A stretch of 50,161 nucleotides of DNA, taken from contig RPFO01000276.1 in assembly GCA_009746045.1 (NCBI GenBank), forward strand, positions 938,085 to 988,245, given 5' to 3'. Of the stretch, positions 1-10,855 are shown piece after piece; positions within the stretch are counted from its first letter, which is position 1; every line of letters starts with the position of its first letter. This DNA comes from Mesostigma viride. Lineage: Eukaryota; Streptophyta; Mesostigmatophyceae; Mesostigmatales; Mesostigmataceae. The notes beneath the pieces were generated by a model. That model saw nothing but the letters and a program-made list of their open reading frames with translations. It was not told where the DNA came from and did not search any database. Made by a program: the position numbers and the translations under genes.

Positions 1-2530
1 ATCGGGACATGCCATCCGGTGCTTCCTGCCGTCACCCCCATGCGCACCTTTGCCTGTACTAGTCCTCTCTCAACGGCGCCTGGACTGCTGCCCTGGGCTG
101 GGGATAGCCCTCACGTGTCCCAAGGCCCGCACCTGTCGCGTCATCCACACCTCATGCAGCCAGCCACAGCCTGCCCCACCGGTCCCCCAGCCTTCGAACG
201 TGTGCCACACATTCCCTTTAACGTGTGCCACACAGTCACTAGGCGTGTGAGCACACGGGTCGCCGCTATGGGGCCACGCAGCACGCTCCGCGCTGTCCAG
301 CCCTGCGCACCATGTGGGATGGTAGCGGGCAGCCAGCCACCTTTGCCCACGGAATAGGACCAGTGTCACCGCCTGCTAGGCTCCCCACGGGCCCCCTCCA
401 TACGACTCCCTCCCCCCGTTGTCCCCGTTGCCTGGTCGGCTCCCCATCTGCACGCGAAACATTGGCACCCTTACCCGTGCAGTCGCGCCCTCGGGCGGTG
501 ACAGCGGCCGGCTGCCACCGGGGGAGTCACCAGCAGCAGGGGGGCCACCATGGCTGGCAGCACCCTCGCAGTTGCCCCCCGTACTCTCCTCGCATCCGTC
601 CCCAGGCCGCGTGCGGTGGCTGGCGGCGAGCGCCTCATCGGTGCGCGCACGCAGCCAGGTCAGCGCGCGCAGGATGTTGCGCAGCTGACGGCTGAGGGCG
701 CGCGCCACCGTGATGCCATGTGGCGGCGGCTGCATCCCGTACACCGAGCACGATGCATAAGATAGGACGGGCAGGATGGCATGCACATGCATGATGCGCA
801 TGAGGGAGGCATGCTGCATCACCGGAAGCCAGGCACACAGGCACCATGGTGACATCCGCAGGCCGTCCACTGTCAAGTGTGTTCTTTGGCGGTGTTATAA
901 TAGCCAGCGTGCATCCCACTCGCCTCTGAACCTAAGGGGAGAACGAGAGAAGGAAAATCGAGTAGGAGAATCCAGGCTGGGGACGGAATACTGCGCACCT
1001 CCGATGGTGCGGCAGTCGCTTGTGCACCGCCTTCGCCGGCCTGATTGATGCTGTCCAGCCGGGTCTTGGTCAAGTAGGCCAGAGACTGGAGCTGCGGAGG
1101 CGTCGGCAGCAAGGACCATGATAACTTGCCCGTACAGCGTCAGAGCTGCCGAGGACGGGATACGGTAGTTCATGCAGTGTGCCCCTTCGATTCAGGGCGA
1201 CTTTCAGACTGAAAGCACGCGAACACTTGGAATGCGCTAGCGATTCTCACGCAAATAGGAGATTGGAAGCATGTCGGGAAAGCAGCGACACCGGGGACCT
1301 TTCTGCTCTGGGTCACTTTGTGGGTTTTACAACTCACCTGGTCGATGTGACGTTTGGCAACGTCAAGGAGCCCCTCCAGGTCTCCTTCCGTCATCTCTAC
1401 CCCGATAAACGCCCACCGTGAAACCGAGTTAATTAATACCGACGCTTGGAAGTCCAAATTCTACGTCGGCACGGGCACCTCTCGAAAAAGGAAATTATTT
1501 GTTAGCGAAGCGCGGCAAGCACAAGCTACTGCTTACGGACATGGTTGATTGTGTCTGCGGAGTTACGTTTAGGCATCGCTCGGACTGACAAACTACGGTA
1601 GAGCAATGTTAGAGCGATCACTTGGCTCAGCGAAGCTGTTTTATGCGTTCGGAGCATGTTGCACGTTGTGAGGACTTGCTGACTTGCTGTTAGGAACCAA
1701 TATTAATTTTTTGCTTTTGCGCATAGTCATTTCATTTTTTGCTAGAAGTGCTGTTTATAACAACTGAGTTGTGTAAAAACACAAGGGCAACTCGGTAGCC
1801 CTTGGGGTGTGTAACACTTCGGTATCTTAACTGTACAAGAACGGGGGCTTCGCCCCCGGGCCCCCGGTAGTAACCAATATTGTGCCTGTCCGGCGTTTGT
1901 GGCCGGTCTCCGGCCGGACACGTCACCTACTCTACTACAACCGTCTACGGAACGTGTGCACATTTAGGGCCCACTGAACGCGAGCAAATATTCCAGTCCG
2001 GGCGACCAACTGGAGTGAAAATCTGTGAAAATCGTACGCTAGTTCCCGGCCAATCGGAGATTCTGGAGACATTTGCCCTTCCCATTGCGCTACGGAGATG
2101 TGCGACTGAGGCCGTAAGCATTTGTAACCGTTGGGGTAACACAGCGAACACGTCTTGCACTTTGTTCACTGTGCGATGTTCAGACGGAGGTACGTGTAAA
2201 TTACGTATGCGTATATCATTGCTTGTGCGTTAGGTTTAGTTGTGACATTTATTGAGCGTTACGGAAGCATTTATATTTCATTGGTAAGGCAGGGAGGACC
2301 ATGAGCGCGACATTAATCTATTCATCCATTAATTTATCACAACCGGTTATACCGTAGGACAATTTACAGTAAAGTTGGTCGCCCGGAGTGGAAGCAATAT
2401 ATGCATTCATTGAGAATATTAGAGGCGGGTGAGAATGGCATGCAACATAGGGAAATTAAACCCCGAAAAGAAGAACCTGAAATATATGTATCAAGGAGAC
2501 AACCATGTATACCTGGCATTATATACTGCT
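1..2530. other. Unassigned left flank
   Basis: No gene can be defended here. The first 900 bases are GC-rich, and a 166-codon minus-strand ORF (376-876) starts with cysteine- and methionine-rich sequence and has no recognisable motif. A possible minus-strand exon lies at about 1338-1430: it reads FIGVEMTEGDLEGLLDVAKR and ends at a good donor (GTGAGT) at 1332-1337. I could not find its acceptor or a partner exon, although an acceptor-like CAG near 1090-1100 opens a frame reading LQSLAYLTKTRLDSINQA. These may be remnants of one broken or spliced gene. A 19-base string (ACGCTAGTTCCCGGCCAAT) at 2036-2054 recurs at 3948-3966, so some of this DNA is duplicated to the right. Confidence 0.3.
1842..1858. 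repeat. GC-rich hairpin, 7-bp stem
   Basis: A perfect inverted repeat, CGGGGGC and GCCCCCG, around a TTC loop, followed at once by further GC-rich sequence. It could be a transposon-end hairpin or a transcript-end structure. No element boundary is visible beside it, so no function is assigned. Confidence 0.4.
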
Positions 2531-2990
2531 TTACCAAAGATGCCCTCTACCTACATGCAGTTTCACCCATGGAGTATGCCCCTTAGATCAACCCCTGTCA
2601 CGCAGTGCGTTACCAATGATGATAGGTATTGGGCATACGTACATGCAGCTTCACCCATGCCGTACGCCCCTCAGGTCAACCCCTGGCACGCACCGTGCCT
2701 TACCAATGACCGGACAGGTAAGGAGTACCTAGTGCAGTTTCGCCCATGCAGTATGCCCCTGAGATCAACCCCTGTCACCTTTCTTTCCAGCACAACCCTT
2801 TGGTAAGAAACCAAAGCTTGCCACAAGGCCAAATTCAATATACGCATACGCATAATGCAACCTACGCATACGCAAGATATGTATACACATAACATACAGC
2901 CTTACCAATGATACTCCCTACCTGCATGCGTTTCACCCGTGCAGTATGCCCCTCAGATCAACCCATGTCACTTTCTTTCCAACACATCCG
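2530..2990 (+). repeat. Cluster of ~100-bp imperfect tandem repeats
   Basis: About four degenerate copies share the core TACATGCAGTTTCACCC, then AGTATGCCCCT, AGATCAACCC, TGTCAC and TTACCAATGA. Cores lie near 2550-2605, 2640-2700, 2735-2780 and 2920-2980. Spacing is irregular and there is an AT-rich insertion at about 2815-2900. A 125-codon ORF crosses the repeats, but its codons follow the repeat and it is not credible as a gene. Confidence 0.7.
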
Positions 2991-4345
2991 TTTGCTAAAA
3001 ATACACAAGCTGGTGAGCCTCCAAGCACAGTGAAGCCTCCAAGCACAGTGAAGCCGGTGCTAAGAAACGTTTAATTGCCTCAATATTTACATACAACTGA
3101 GCAGCCTGCAGCAAACACCTTCCAACAAACCACTCAAAAACCACTCGATAAAACCCCGACAGCCGACATGTTTCGCTTCTTAGCAACGTTATCAACGTGA
3201 GGTTATGCCTTCTTTCCCGTCAGATAGCGCCAGATCCCTTGCCATGCCGCCCTGCAGCGCCGCCGGAGTTTTAATGATGTTATCTACGTTGCATGCCTGT
3301 GAGGTGTCAAGGCGCGAGCCACCACAAAAGATGATCCCACCACAAAGTAGATCCCACCACGAAAGGTATCGTCCCTCGCCCGGGGGCATAAGAAAGGGTC
3401 CGAATTCTCCCGATTTCTGGCCTGCGCTAGATGTCTCCTTGATAAAAATTTTCCCCCTTCCATGCAGGACGCGCATCCCGCGAGACTGGTGGCGCAAACC
3501 GATAGTTATGGAAATCTTGACGTAAAGCAGCACACTTTCGACTCAAAGGCCAGTATAAACGCTTCCTTGCCGTTGATTGAATCCCACAACACCTGACTTT
3601 TCAAAATGCACAAACAACATCATTCAACGACCTTCTTTCACGAGTTCGCATGATTTCTCTGCATTCCGCATGCTATCGTTGTCTTCGTCCCTTCGTGCCT
3701 TCGTTGCATCCGTTAAAATCTGTTGAAATCATTGAAAGCAACGCTACCGAGCTGTCCTTTGGCACGCAGCGACTGCGGTCGCCACGACACGCAAAAACCA
3801 GGCAGCAACCGGGCAACATGCAAGCCCAAAGGCGGGCGAGTCTGGCGCGGCGCCGGCCATTGGGCCCCGGAATAAGAAATACCCAGTCGACATGCAAAGT
3901 GACGAACCAACACGCAGCGACTGGGCAACAATTCTGTGGTCAAACTGACGCTAGTTCCCGGCCAATAACCGGGCAACAACCCCACCACGTTTGTCGCACA
4001 CATACCGCTTGAATCGGTCGCAATGCCGAAATTCTGTGGTCAATAGGCCACGCTACTCGAATACGGAAGAGTTTGCGCAACACTTTTGGCAAGAGTTTGG
4101 GCAAACAACTTTAGGCACGCCAGCCAAAACGCTGTCTGACAAAAGTTTGGCCGCAATGGTGGCACAAATGGGCCAAACTTTGCCGCGCAACCAGTGGACG
4201 CAACCAAGCCAACGGCACGCATGTAAGGGAACCCCTACGGTCGACCCCCCAATCGCGGTCGCCGCGGAACGCTACTCGCACGCGGCAACAGTTTGCTTTT
4301 AGGGTTTGCGCAAACAAATCGCTGTCTAAAATTGTAATATAAAGG
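2991..4345. other. Gene-free stretch with short duplications
   Basis: No convincing coding sequence. Short direct duplications are present: AATTCTGTGGTCAA near 3930 is repeated in part near 4030, and the 19-base string at 3948-3966 matches 2036-2054. A short tract at 3330-3370 repeats GATCCCACCAC. The segment reads as degenerate repeat DNA. Its right end is where the hairpin element begins. Confidence 0.4.
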
Positions 4346-4348
4346 GCA

Positions 4349-4650
4349 ACAAGAAAAAAGTGGGGGAGGGGGGGCTATCGCCCCCCCTCCCCGACTTGAG
4401 AGGACGTGACTCGCCGCTAGCGGCCCAGAGGCCGATAGTCGACCTTCTGGGCGCCAACCGCACCGGCCCGCGCGACGCGCGAAGACCCTTCCCCGGAGGA
4501 CGCGCGGGCGGACGATTCCGACCGGGACGAACCGTCTCCGTGCGCCACGCGCAACGGACCCTTCCCCGTGAACCCCGTGGAAGCTCTCCGAGCGTGAGAT
4601 ACTTGGAAATTTCGTCACGTTCGTATCGAAAATGAAATTCTGACAAATTT
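4349..4650 (-). mobile_element. Hairpin-terminated repeat element, copy at 4.35 kb
   Basis: This ~300-bp element recurs at 37.98, 41.94, 45.90 and 49.83 kb, with truncated copies at 37.20, 41.43, 45.38 and 49.31 kb. Different left flanks all stop at CAAGAAAAAAG, which defines one terminus. Just inside is a perfect 13-bp hairpin (4363-4375 with 4380-4392, loop TATC). Read on the minus strand the hairpin lies about 12 nt before a terminal CTTG. That geometry resembles a Helitron 3' end (hairpin then CTRR), although CTTG is not canonical. The interior is GC-rich and encodes nothing recognisable; ORFs on both strands are compositional. The right end fades into CTAACTAACT repeats at about 4660. 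Confidence 0.65.
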
Positions 4651-4689
4651 CCAGCTAACTAACTAACTAGCTAACTAACTACAACACGT

Positions 4690-4955
4690 GAGAAAAGACA
4701 TACGAATACTGGATAAAATCTGTCCACAGAATTTGTTCCAAATTTACAACCATAAGCCTGCCATAGCGTTCATGAGTTTCAACGGGCGAGTTGCACACAC
4801 GCACGTTACCTGGTAAGCTGCGGCTGATGGGACTGCCTTAGCAGGTTGTCGATAATTTTTTGGTAATGTCCTTGTTCATGAGAAGCTACGTCATTTTGGT
4901 AATGACCTTGTTCATGAGAAACTACGTTGTCCGAGGTGACTTTTTTTCGGACGGT
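4690..4955 (+). repeat. Left arm of a long inverted repeat
   Basis: This segment matches the reverse complement of about 36850-37065. Shared strings include GAATACTGGATAAAATC, ACCATAAGCCTGCCATA, AAGCTGCGGCTGATGGGACT and TGGTAATGTCCTTGTTC. By eye the two arms are roughly 75-80% alike. The left arm also holds a private tandem duplication of about 36 bp (4860-4930), TGGTAATG(T/A)CCTTGTTCATGAGAA. The arms face each other across about 32 kb that contains the whole Helitron gene. Confidence 0.75.
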
Positions 4956-5102
4956 GGTGTGGTGGGTATAAAACCGTTTGGACTGGCGGTCGACCGGCAC
5001 TTCGAGGCGTACATTTTCTGGGGCATTGTCGCCTGGCTTCGTCTAGTGGTGTGCCGCAAATGGCTTCCGTCGGGAACGCCGGCAAGGGGAAGGAGCAAGT
5101 AA
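4860..5102 (+). CDS. Small ORF with a leader-like N terminus shared with the 36.9-kb exon
   Basis: This 80-codon plus-strand ORF begins MVMSLFMRSYVILVMTLFMR and continues RNYVVRGDFF. A minus-strand ORF starting at 36904 begins MVMSLFFRNFVIRCDFF, so the reading frame is preserved between the two inverted-repeat arms and the start of a coding region may have been duplicated. The N terminus is hydrophobic and could be a signal peptide or membrane anchor. The tail (WGIVAWLRLVVCRKW, then GTPARGRSK) is unrecognised. A GTAA donor-like site sits exactly at the stop (5098-5102), so this could be a first exon. No known family is recognised; coding status is uncertain. Confidence 0.35.
   Translation: MVMSLFMRSYVILVMTLFMRNYVVRGDFFSDGGVVGIKPFGLAVDRHFEAYIFWGIVAWLRLVVCRKWLPSGTPARGRSK
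4967..4973 (+). promoter_or_regulatory. TATA-box-like sequence
   Basis: TATAAAA in a GC-richer setting, about 330 bases before the ATG at 5303. It could serve a promoter for the 307-codon ORF, but it lies inside the 80-codon ORF, so the two readings compete. Motif match only. Confidence 0.25.
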
Positions 5103-5302
5103 CAAAGGACACCAACCGATGCAAGTGTAGTTGACGGACTGTCTCAGGCAGTTGTCAATTGCTTGTATGACTACATTGCGTTTGCTATCTAACGTCGGTC
5201 GGCTTTTTTCATAAAGACTTCCCGATCAGGGTTGAGGAAAGCATTGTATCCTGAAGCCAACTGTGTGTGCTGCATCTTTTGCGTGCAGATTCTCAATTTG
5301 AA

Positions 5303-6226
5303 ATGGGGGATGACGACAGTTTGTTACGTAACTGTGAAATGGTGCTGTGCGAGCACGCCGCGCGCGGTGAGCGAGCTCTGTTTTCGTCTTCTCTACAGTC
5401 GGCGAGGGAAAAGCTACATTCGATTCACGGTTCGTACGACGTGCTACCCCGCATTCACCTGTTATGCAGCTCGTTCGAGCCTGCCCCCAACGCGTGGATG
5501 TTAGAACACTACACCTGCATCCGTGGATTGGTGACTCTGGATGATTCCAGGTTGTATGACAATCGCAGCAGGGGTTACCCCCCGCTTACCCGCACGGTGA
5601 AGTTGTTGCACGATTTTGGGGGGCGTAGCGGCTCGCACCATCTGGTGCTCATTGCTGCTGCGTTTTTGTTTGCGAGAGTGTACGGCGCTCGGCGTGGGGT
5701 GCTATTTCTTTGCACGGTGTTGTTCCTCGTGCGGTCGCGGTACGCACGTGCAAACTTGCAAGTGCTGTTTGAGTTATACCGCCGGGCAGCAACGGGATCG
5801 CAGGAGGACTGGGAAGACATCGAGAATCACATCAAGTTCCTGGGAGCGTGTGCGGACGACTCTACTCCACTCACCCAGGAGGAAAAAAATACCATTGCAT
5901 GGGACGTCATGGGATGCATGGTTCCCCTTCGGGTGTTCGAGATCGGGCCACCTTACCAGCCAGGAACTGAAAATATGTTTGAGGAAGAGAAGTACTTCGA
6001 GGACTGGCTCACCTCAGAGGAGACAGCGCGGCAGACCGAGCATGGTGCCAGGGATGCGCGCCGGGATCGCCATGACGTTTGGCATTTTCTGGTACACCAT
6101 GGCAAGACAGCATGGCTGTGCCTGCGTTTTGCGCACTGGGTAGAGCACATGGCGGACACTTGCTGGCCGCAGCGCCTTGTGTGGTCAGACAGGTTCACAT
6201 ACATCCCTGTCGACGGACGAGGGTGA
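5303..6226 (+). CDS. Unrecognised 307-aa protein with two hydrophobic segments
   Basis: The longest plus-strand ORF outside the satellites and outside antisense shadows. The ATG at 5303 (context GAAATGG) is preferred; an in-frame ATG at 5267 would add 12 residues. The protein begins acidic (MGDDDSLL). Hydrophobic stretches at about residues 112-126 (HHLVLIAAAFLFARV) and 132-143 (GVLFLCTVLFLV) are separated by a basic turn, as in a membrane hairpin. The C-terminal half is charged, with repeated W/H/R pairs (DVWHFLVHHGK, LRFAHWVEHMAD). No catalytic motif or known family is recognised. AATAAA signals follow at about 6390 and 6445. Its length and ordinary composition argue against a chance ORF. 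It may be a host gene or one exon of a larger gene, perhaps with the leader ORF at 4860. Confidence 0.5.
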   Translation: MGDDDSLLRNCEMVLCEHAARGERALFSSSLQSAREKLHSIHGSYDVLPRIHLLCSSFEPAPNAWMLEHYTCIRGLVTLDDSRLYDNRSRGYPPLTRTVKLLHDFGGRSGSHHLVLIAAAFLFARVYGARRGVLFLCTVLFLVRSRYARANLQVLFELYRRAATGSQEDWEDIENHIKFLGACADDSTPLTQEEKNTIAWDVMGCMVPLRVFEIGPPYQPGTENMFEEEKYFEDWLTSEETARQTEHGARDARRDRHDVWHFLVHHGKTAWLCLRFAHWVEHMADTCWPQRLVWSDRFTYIPVDGRG

Positions 6227-6540
6227 AAGCAGAGATATTTTACCAATGCAACTTTGTACATTATTGTTCGTGACCCAAAACGGTGACTCCTGTAGTTTTG
6301 GTCGCACGCCTTTATAATGCATAAGTTAACACACCATAGCGCTTGTGTGGACAGCAATGTTCTGTCATGGTATATATATTCATTGGGAATAATAAATTTT
6401 ACGAATGTGACATTGGAATGGAACATATAGCGTATATCCAATTGCAATAAACATCTACAACTATTTTTGATAGTTAGCAAGCGTGATGGACTAGTGCTGG
6501 AGCCTTGTTCCTCCCAAGTTTCCCACACACATGATGGGCT
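6227..6540. other. AT-rich intergenic sequence
   Basis: AT-rich DNA that includes two AATAAA-type sequences (about 6390 and 6445) which could end the upstream plus-strand transcript. Nothing else is visible before the satellite begins. Confidence 0.4.
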
Positions 6541-9440
6541 GGTGTGGGGGAAGGCTCCCTAACGGTGGGCACCCCTAACGGTGGGCACGTGCTAGCGGGT
6601 GCAAGGGATCATGCCACCCCTTGGCAACATCCACCCCCCCAGCCCCCATGCAGTCTGCCCACATGATGGGCTAGTGTGGGGAAAGGCTCCCTCCAAGTTT
6701 CAGCTCAATGCAAGGTCATTTGCATATTTAGGACCATCACGGACCCCTAACGGCGGGCACCTGCTAGCGCGCACGAGGGACCATGCCACCCCCTGGCAAC
6801 ATCCACCCGCTCAAATGAGGGACCTGCACGACCCCACTTTGCCCACATGATGGGCTAGTGTGGGGGAAGCCTCCCTCCAAGTTTCAGGCCAATGCTAGCC
6901 CATTTGCATATTTTAGGACCATGGCCCATCCCTAACGGGGGGCATGTGCTAGCGCGCACCAGGGACCATGCCACCCCCTGGCAGCAGTTACTCCCTCAAA
7001 TGATTGACCTGCATGACCCCACTTTGCCCACACGATGGGCTAGTGTGGGGGAAGCCTCCCTCCAAGTTTCAGCCCATTCCAAGGTCATTTGCATATTTTA
7101 GACCCATGGCCCACCCCTAACGGTGGGCACGTGCTAGCGCGCACGAGGGACCATGCGACCCCCTGGCAGTTGCAAACCCCCCAAATGATGGACCTGCACG
7201 ACCCCACTTTGCCCACATGATGGGCTAGTGTGGGGGAAGCCTCCCTCCAAGTTTCAGGCCAATGCTAGCCCATTTGCATATTTTAGGACCATGGCCCACC
7301 CCTAACGGCTGGCATGTGCTAGCGCGCACGAGGGACCATGCGACCCCCTGGCAGTTGCCAACCCCCCAAATGATGGACCTGCACGACCCCACTTTGCCCA
7401 CATGATGGGCTAGTGTGGGGGAAGCCTCCCTCCAAGTTTCAGCCCAATCCAAGGTCATTTGGATATTTTAGGACCATGGCCCACCCTAACGGCGGTCACG
7501 TGCTAGCGCGCACGAGGGACCATGCGCCCCCCTGGCAGTTGCCAACCCCCCAAATGATTGACCTGCACGACCCCACTTTGACCACATAATGGGCTAGTGT
7601 GGGGGAAGCCTCCCTCCAAGTTTCAGCCCAATCCAAGGTCATTTGGATATTTTAGGACCATGGCCCACCCCTAACGGTGGGCACGTGCTAGCGCGCACGA
7701 GGGACCATGCGAACCCCTGGCAGTTTCCAACCCCCCAAACGATGGACCTGCACGCCCCCACTTTGCCCACATGATGGGGTAGTGTGGGGGAAGCCTCCCT
7801 CCAAGTTTCAGGCTAATCCAAGGTCATTTGGATATTTTAGGACCATGACCCACCCCTAACGGCGGGCACGTGCTAGCGTGCACGAGGGACCATGCGCTCC
7901 CCTGGCAGTTTCCAACCCCCCAAATGATGGACCTGCACGACCCCACTTTGCCCACATGATGGGCTAGTGCGGGGGAAGCCTCCCTCCAAGTTTCAGGCCA
8001 ATCCAAGTTCATTTGTATATTTTAGGACCATGACCCACCCCTAACGGGGGGCACGTGCTAGCGCGCGCAAGGGACCATGCGCTCCCCTGGCACTTTCCAC
8101 CCCCCCAAATGATGGACCTGCACGACCCCACTTTGCCCACATGATGGGCTAGTGTGGGGGAAGCCTTCCTCCAAGTTCCAGGCCAATCCAAGGTCATTTG
8201 CATATTTTAGGACCATGGCCCATCCCTAACGGGGGGCACGTGCTAGCGCGCACAAGGGACCATGCGACCCCCTGGCAGCAGCCACTCCCCCAGATGATGG
8301 ACCTGCACGACCCCACTTTGCCCACATGATGGGGTAGTGTGGGGGAAGGCTCCCTCCAAGTTTCAGGCCAATGCAAGCCCATTTGCATATTTTAGGACCA
8401 TGGCCCACCCCTAACGGGTGTTACGTGCTAGCGCGCACAAGGTACCATGCGCCACCCTGGCAGCAGCCACTCCCTCAAATGATTGACCTGCACGACCCCA
8501 CTTTGCCCACATCATCAAAAAGTGTAGGGGAAGGTTCTCTCCAAGTTTCAGGCCAATCCAAGCTCATTTGCATATTTTAGGACCATGACCCACCCCTAAT
8601 GGCGGGCACGTGGTAGCACGCACGAGGGACCATGCCCCCCCCTGGCAACAGGCACCCCCCCAAATGATGGACCTGCATGACCCCACTTTGCCCACATGAT
8701 GGGCTAGTGTGGGGGAAGGCTCTCTCCAAGTTTCAGGCCAATCCAAGCCCATTTGCATATTTTAAGACCATGACCCACCCCTAACGGCGGGTACGTGGTA
8801 GCGCGCCCCAGGGACCATGGTCCCCCCTGGCAACAGGCAACGCCTCAAAATGATAGACCTGAACATCCCCACTTTGTCCACATGATACCCAAGTGTGGGG
8901 GAAGGCTCCCTCCAAGTTTCAGGCCAATCCAAGGTCGTTTGCATATTATAAAACCATGGCGCACCCCCAACGGTGGGCACGTGGTAGCGCGCACGAGGGA
9001 TCATGCCCCCCCCTGGCCATCGTCACCTCCCCAAATGATCGAACTGAACAACCCCACTTTGCCCACATCATCAAATAGTGTAGGGGAAGGCTCCCTCCAA
9101 GTTTCAGGCCAATCCAATCCCATTTGCATATTTTAGGACCATGACCCACCCCTAACGGCGGGCACGTGCTAGCGCGCACGAGGGACCATGCCACTCCCTG
9201 GCAACAGCCACCCCCCCAAATGATGGACCTGCACGCCCTTACTTTGCCCACATGATGATATATTGTGGGTGAAGGCTCCCTCCAAGTTTCAGGCCAATCC
9301 AAGCCCATTTGCATATTTTAGGACCATGACCCACCCCTAACGGTAGGCACGTGCTAGCGCGCGTAAGGGACCATGGCACCCCTTGGCGACAGCCACCCCC
9401 CCAAATGATGGACCTGCACGCCCCCACTTTGACTACATGA
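6541..9440. repeat. ~184-bp satellite array, about 16 copies
   Basis: Tandem repeats whose landmarks recur every 183-188 bp: TTTGCCCACATGATGGGCTA, CTCCCTCCAAGTTTCAG, TTTGCATATTTTAGGACCAT, CCCACCCCTAACGG and GGGCACGTGCTAGCGCGCAC. The landmark near CCCACATGATGGG occurs near 6525, 6657, 6839, 7025, 7209 and then regularly to 9430. The first interval is short (~130 bp). Copies differ by point changes, most strongly in the CCTGGCA segment and towards the right end, where CATCATCAAA variants replace CATGATGGG. Many 60-120-codon ORFs cross it, mostly on the minus strand; all are repeats of the monomer. The array ends about 460 bp from the stop of the Helitron gene. Confidence 0.93.
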
Positions 9441-9900
9441 TGGGCCAGTGTGGGGGAATAAGCAAATTGAATTTATACAGTTTTGAATGCTCGTGCAATC
9501 ACAAACAGGAGTTCCATTAACCCGGAGAGAGAGGTTTCTGAGTTGTATTATCATTATAAAAATATGGGAACTAACAGCCAGCTATTACGTGCTCCAGCAA
9601 GACCCTATCAGGTGGCATCCACAATTTGTAATCCTCGTCCCCGAAGATGCCTCCCCCACTGTCCTGCGCAAGGAACGCGACATACCAAGCAGCGCATTGG
9701 AATGGAGTAAGAAGAAAGCGCGGTGTCGGTGGCCATACCTCCATCGTGGATCACACGTACTAAACACTAATCACATATGAACACGGCATCGTCCGATGCG
9801 AGAACAAAAGCAATATTACATTAATCAAGCATTATAGTTGCAAATTGGCAGTTGACAGGATTACGAACCGGACATCTCACAAAATCCACTCACCAAAGGC
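9441..9900. other. 3' flank of the Helitron gene
   Basis: This moderately AT-rich segment lies between the satellite and the TGA at 9901-9903. On the minus strand it would be the 3' untranslated region. A TGTAA in the context TTAATGTAATATTG lies near 9815 and would be a polyadenylation signal if the host uses the green-algal type; no AATAAA was seen. No hairpin followed by CTRR, the expected Helitron 3' end, could be placed with confidence. Confidence 0.4.
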
Positions 9901-10855
9901 TCAGGGAACCGGCGTCACGCGGTACAGGCACGCGAGCGTCCTGTGCGCAAGCTCGGCCAGGTCGACGCGCCCGGGGCGCGGGTATGCCGTGTTGATATGT
10001 CGTGTCAATGCGCCATAGGGGTCCACCTCCTCCCATCGCCCCTGGTCCAGGTCCATGGGCCGCAGGTACGCGAAGTGCTGGGGTTGCCTCTCCACGATGC
10101 CGCACAGCTCCGCGGTCACGCGAACCTCCTCGCACTCGCGACCCACGCGGATGGCCATGCCGAACCTCATGGGCGGCCCGCGGCCGGCGTAGTCCCGCGA
10201 CTCGACACCAGTTAAGAAGCCAACGACCACCAGGACCCTCGGAACCATGTCAAAGTACCTCCAAGGAACGCACGTCGGCGAAAGGCAGCGACATGGTTGC
10301 CACAGCTCCCCTGCGTACTCGCGGCATACCTGCACGATGCGGTCCTCAAAGTCCATACCGTTGGGCGCGATGCCGGCACCTATGGGTCGCTGCAACACGC
10401 CGTCAACGGGGAACGGTCGCTTGCACGCCCAGTCGCCCTGACGGAGATACGCGTCCTTGAGGTGCCCCATGACGTTCGTGAGGCATATGTTCCCGTGGCC
10501 CTGCGCCCCGTAACTCGTACCTTGGCTCGCACCTAGCAGCCGCATCACCTTGTTACGCTTGTCGGCCGCCTCCTGCATCGTGCCGAACGCAAACGCCAGA
10601 ACAAACTCCAGCAACGCGAGGCCGTCCTCGCAGCGTGGACCGTGTCTGCCGTCGTTGTGATTGCACTGCAGCCTGAGCAGACCGGACTCCCCCGGCCGCT
10701 GCCCCCATATCATGGCGTGCACCAGCAGCATCAGGATGGCGTCCACCCAGCAGCTGTTCGCATTCCACACGGGCAGGTTCATGAGGAGCACGGGCAGCAT
10801 CCTGTGGCCGTACTGCTCGATCAAGCGCAGGAACGCGAGACAGAAGGATGTGGTG
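9901..10855 (-). CDS. USP/USPL1-like cysteine protease module Y2 (triad present), C terminus
   Basis: The last module of the Helitron product, ending in TGA at 9901-9903. It starts near SFCLAFLRLIEQYG. A cysteine box reads WNANSCWVDAILMLLVHAM, with the Cys codon at 10750-10752. This resembles the USP box (NSCxxNxxLQ) and still more the USPL1 (family C98) pattern CWLDxIL. A Cys-rich stretch (CRCLSPTC) precedes VPRVLVVVGFL, like the USP segment after the zinc fingers. Then RVTAELCGIVERQPQHFAYL supplies His (10075-10077), and GRWEEVDPYG supplies Asp (10021-10023), in the order expected for a USP fold. Likely role: removing ubiquitin or a ubiquitin-like modifier, or processing the polyprotein. 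The alignment is manual; an OTU protease, known in other Helitrons, is less likely because His follows the zinc segment. Confidence 0.62.

Noticed and set aside
376-876. 166-codon minus-strand ORF as a gene
   Set aside because: Low-complexity GC-driven composition, no motif, and overlapping ORFs of similar size on the other strand.
6541-9440. CRISPR-like regular spacing
   Set aside because: The whole ~184-bp monomer is conserved with no unique spacers, and the setting is eukaryotic: an ordinary satellite.
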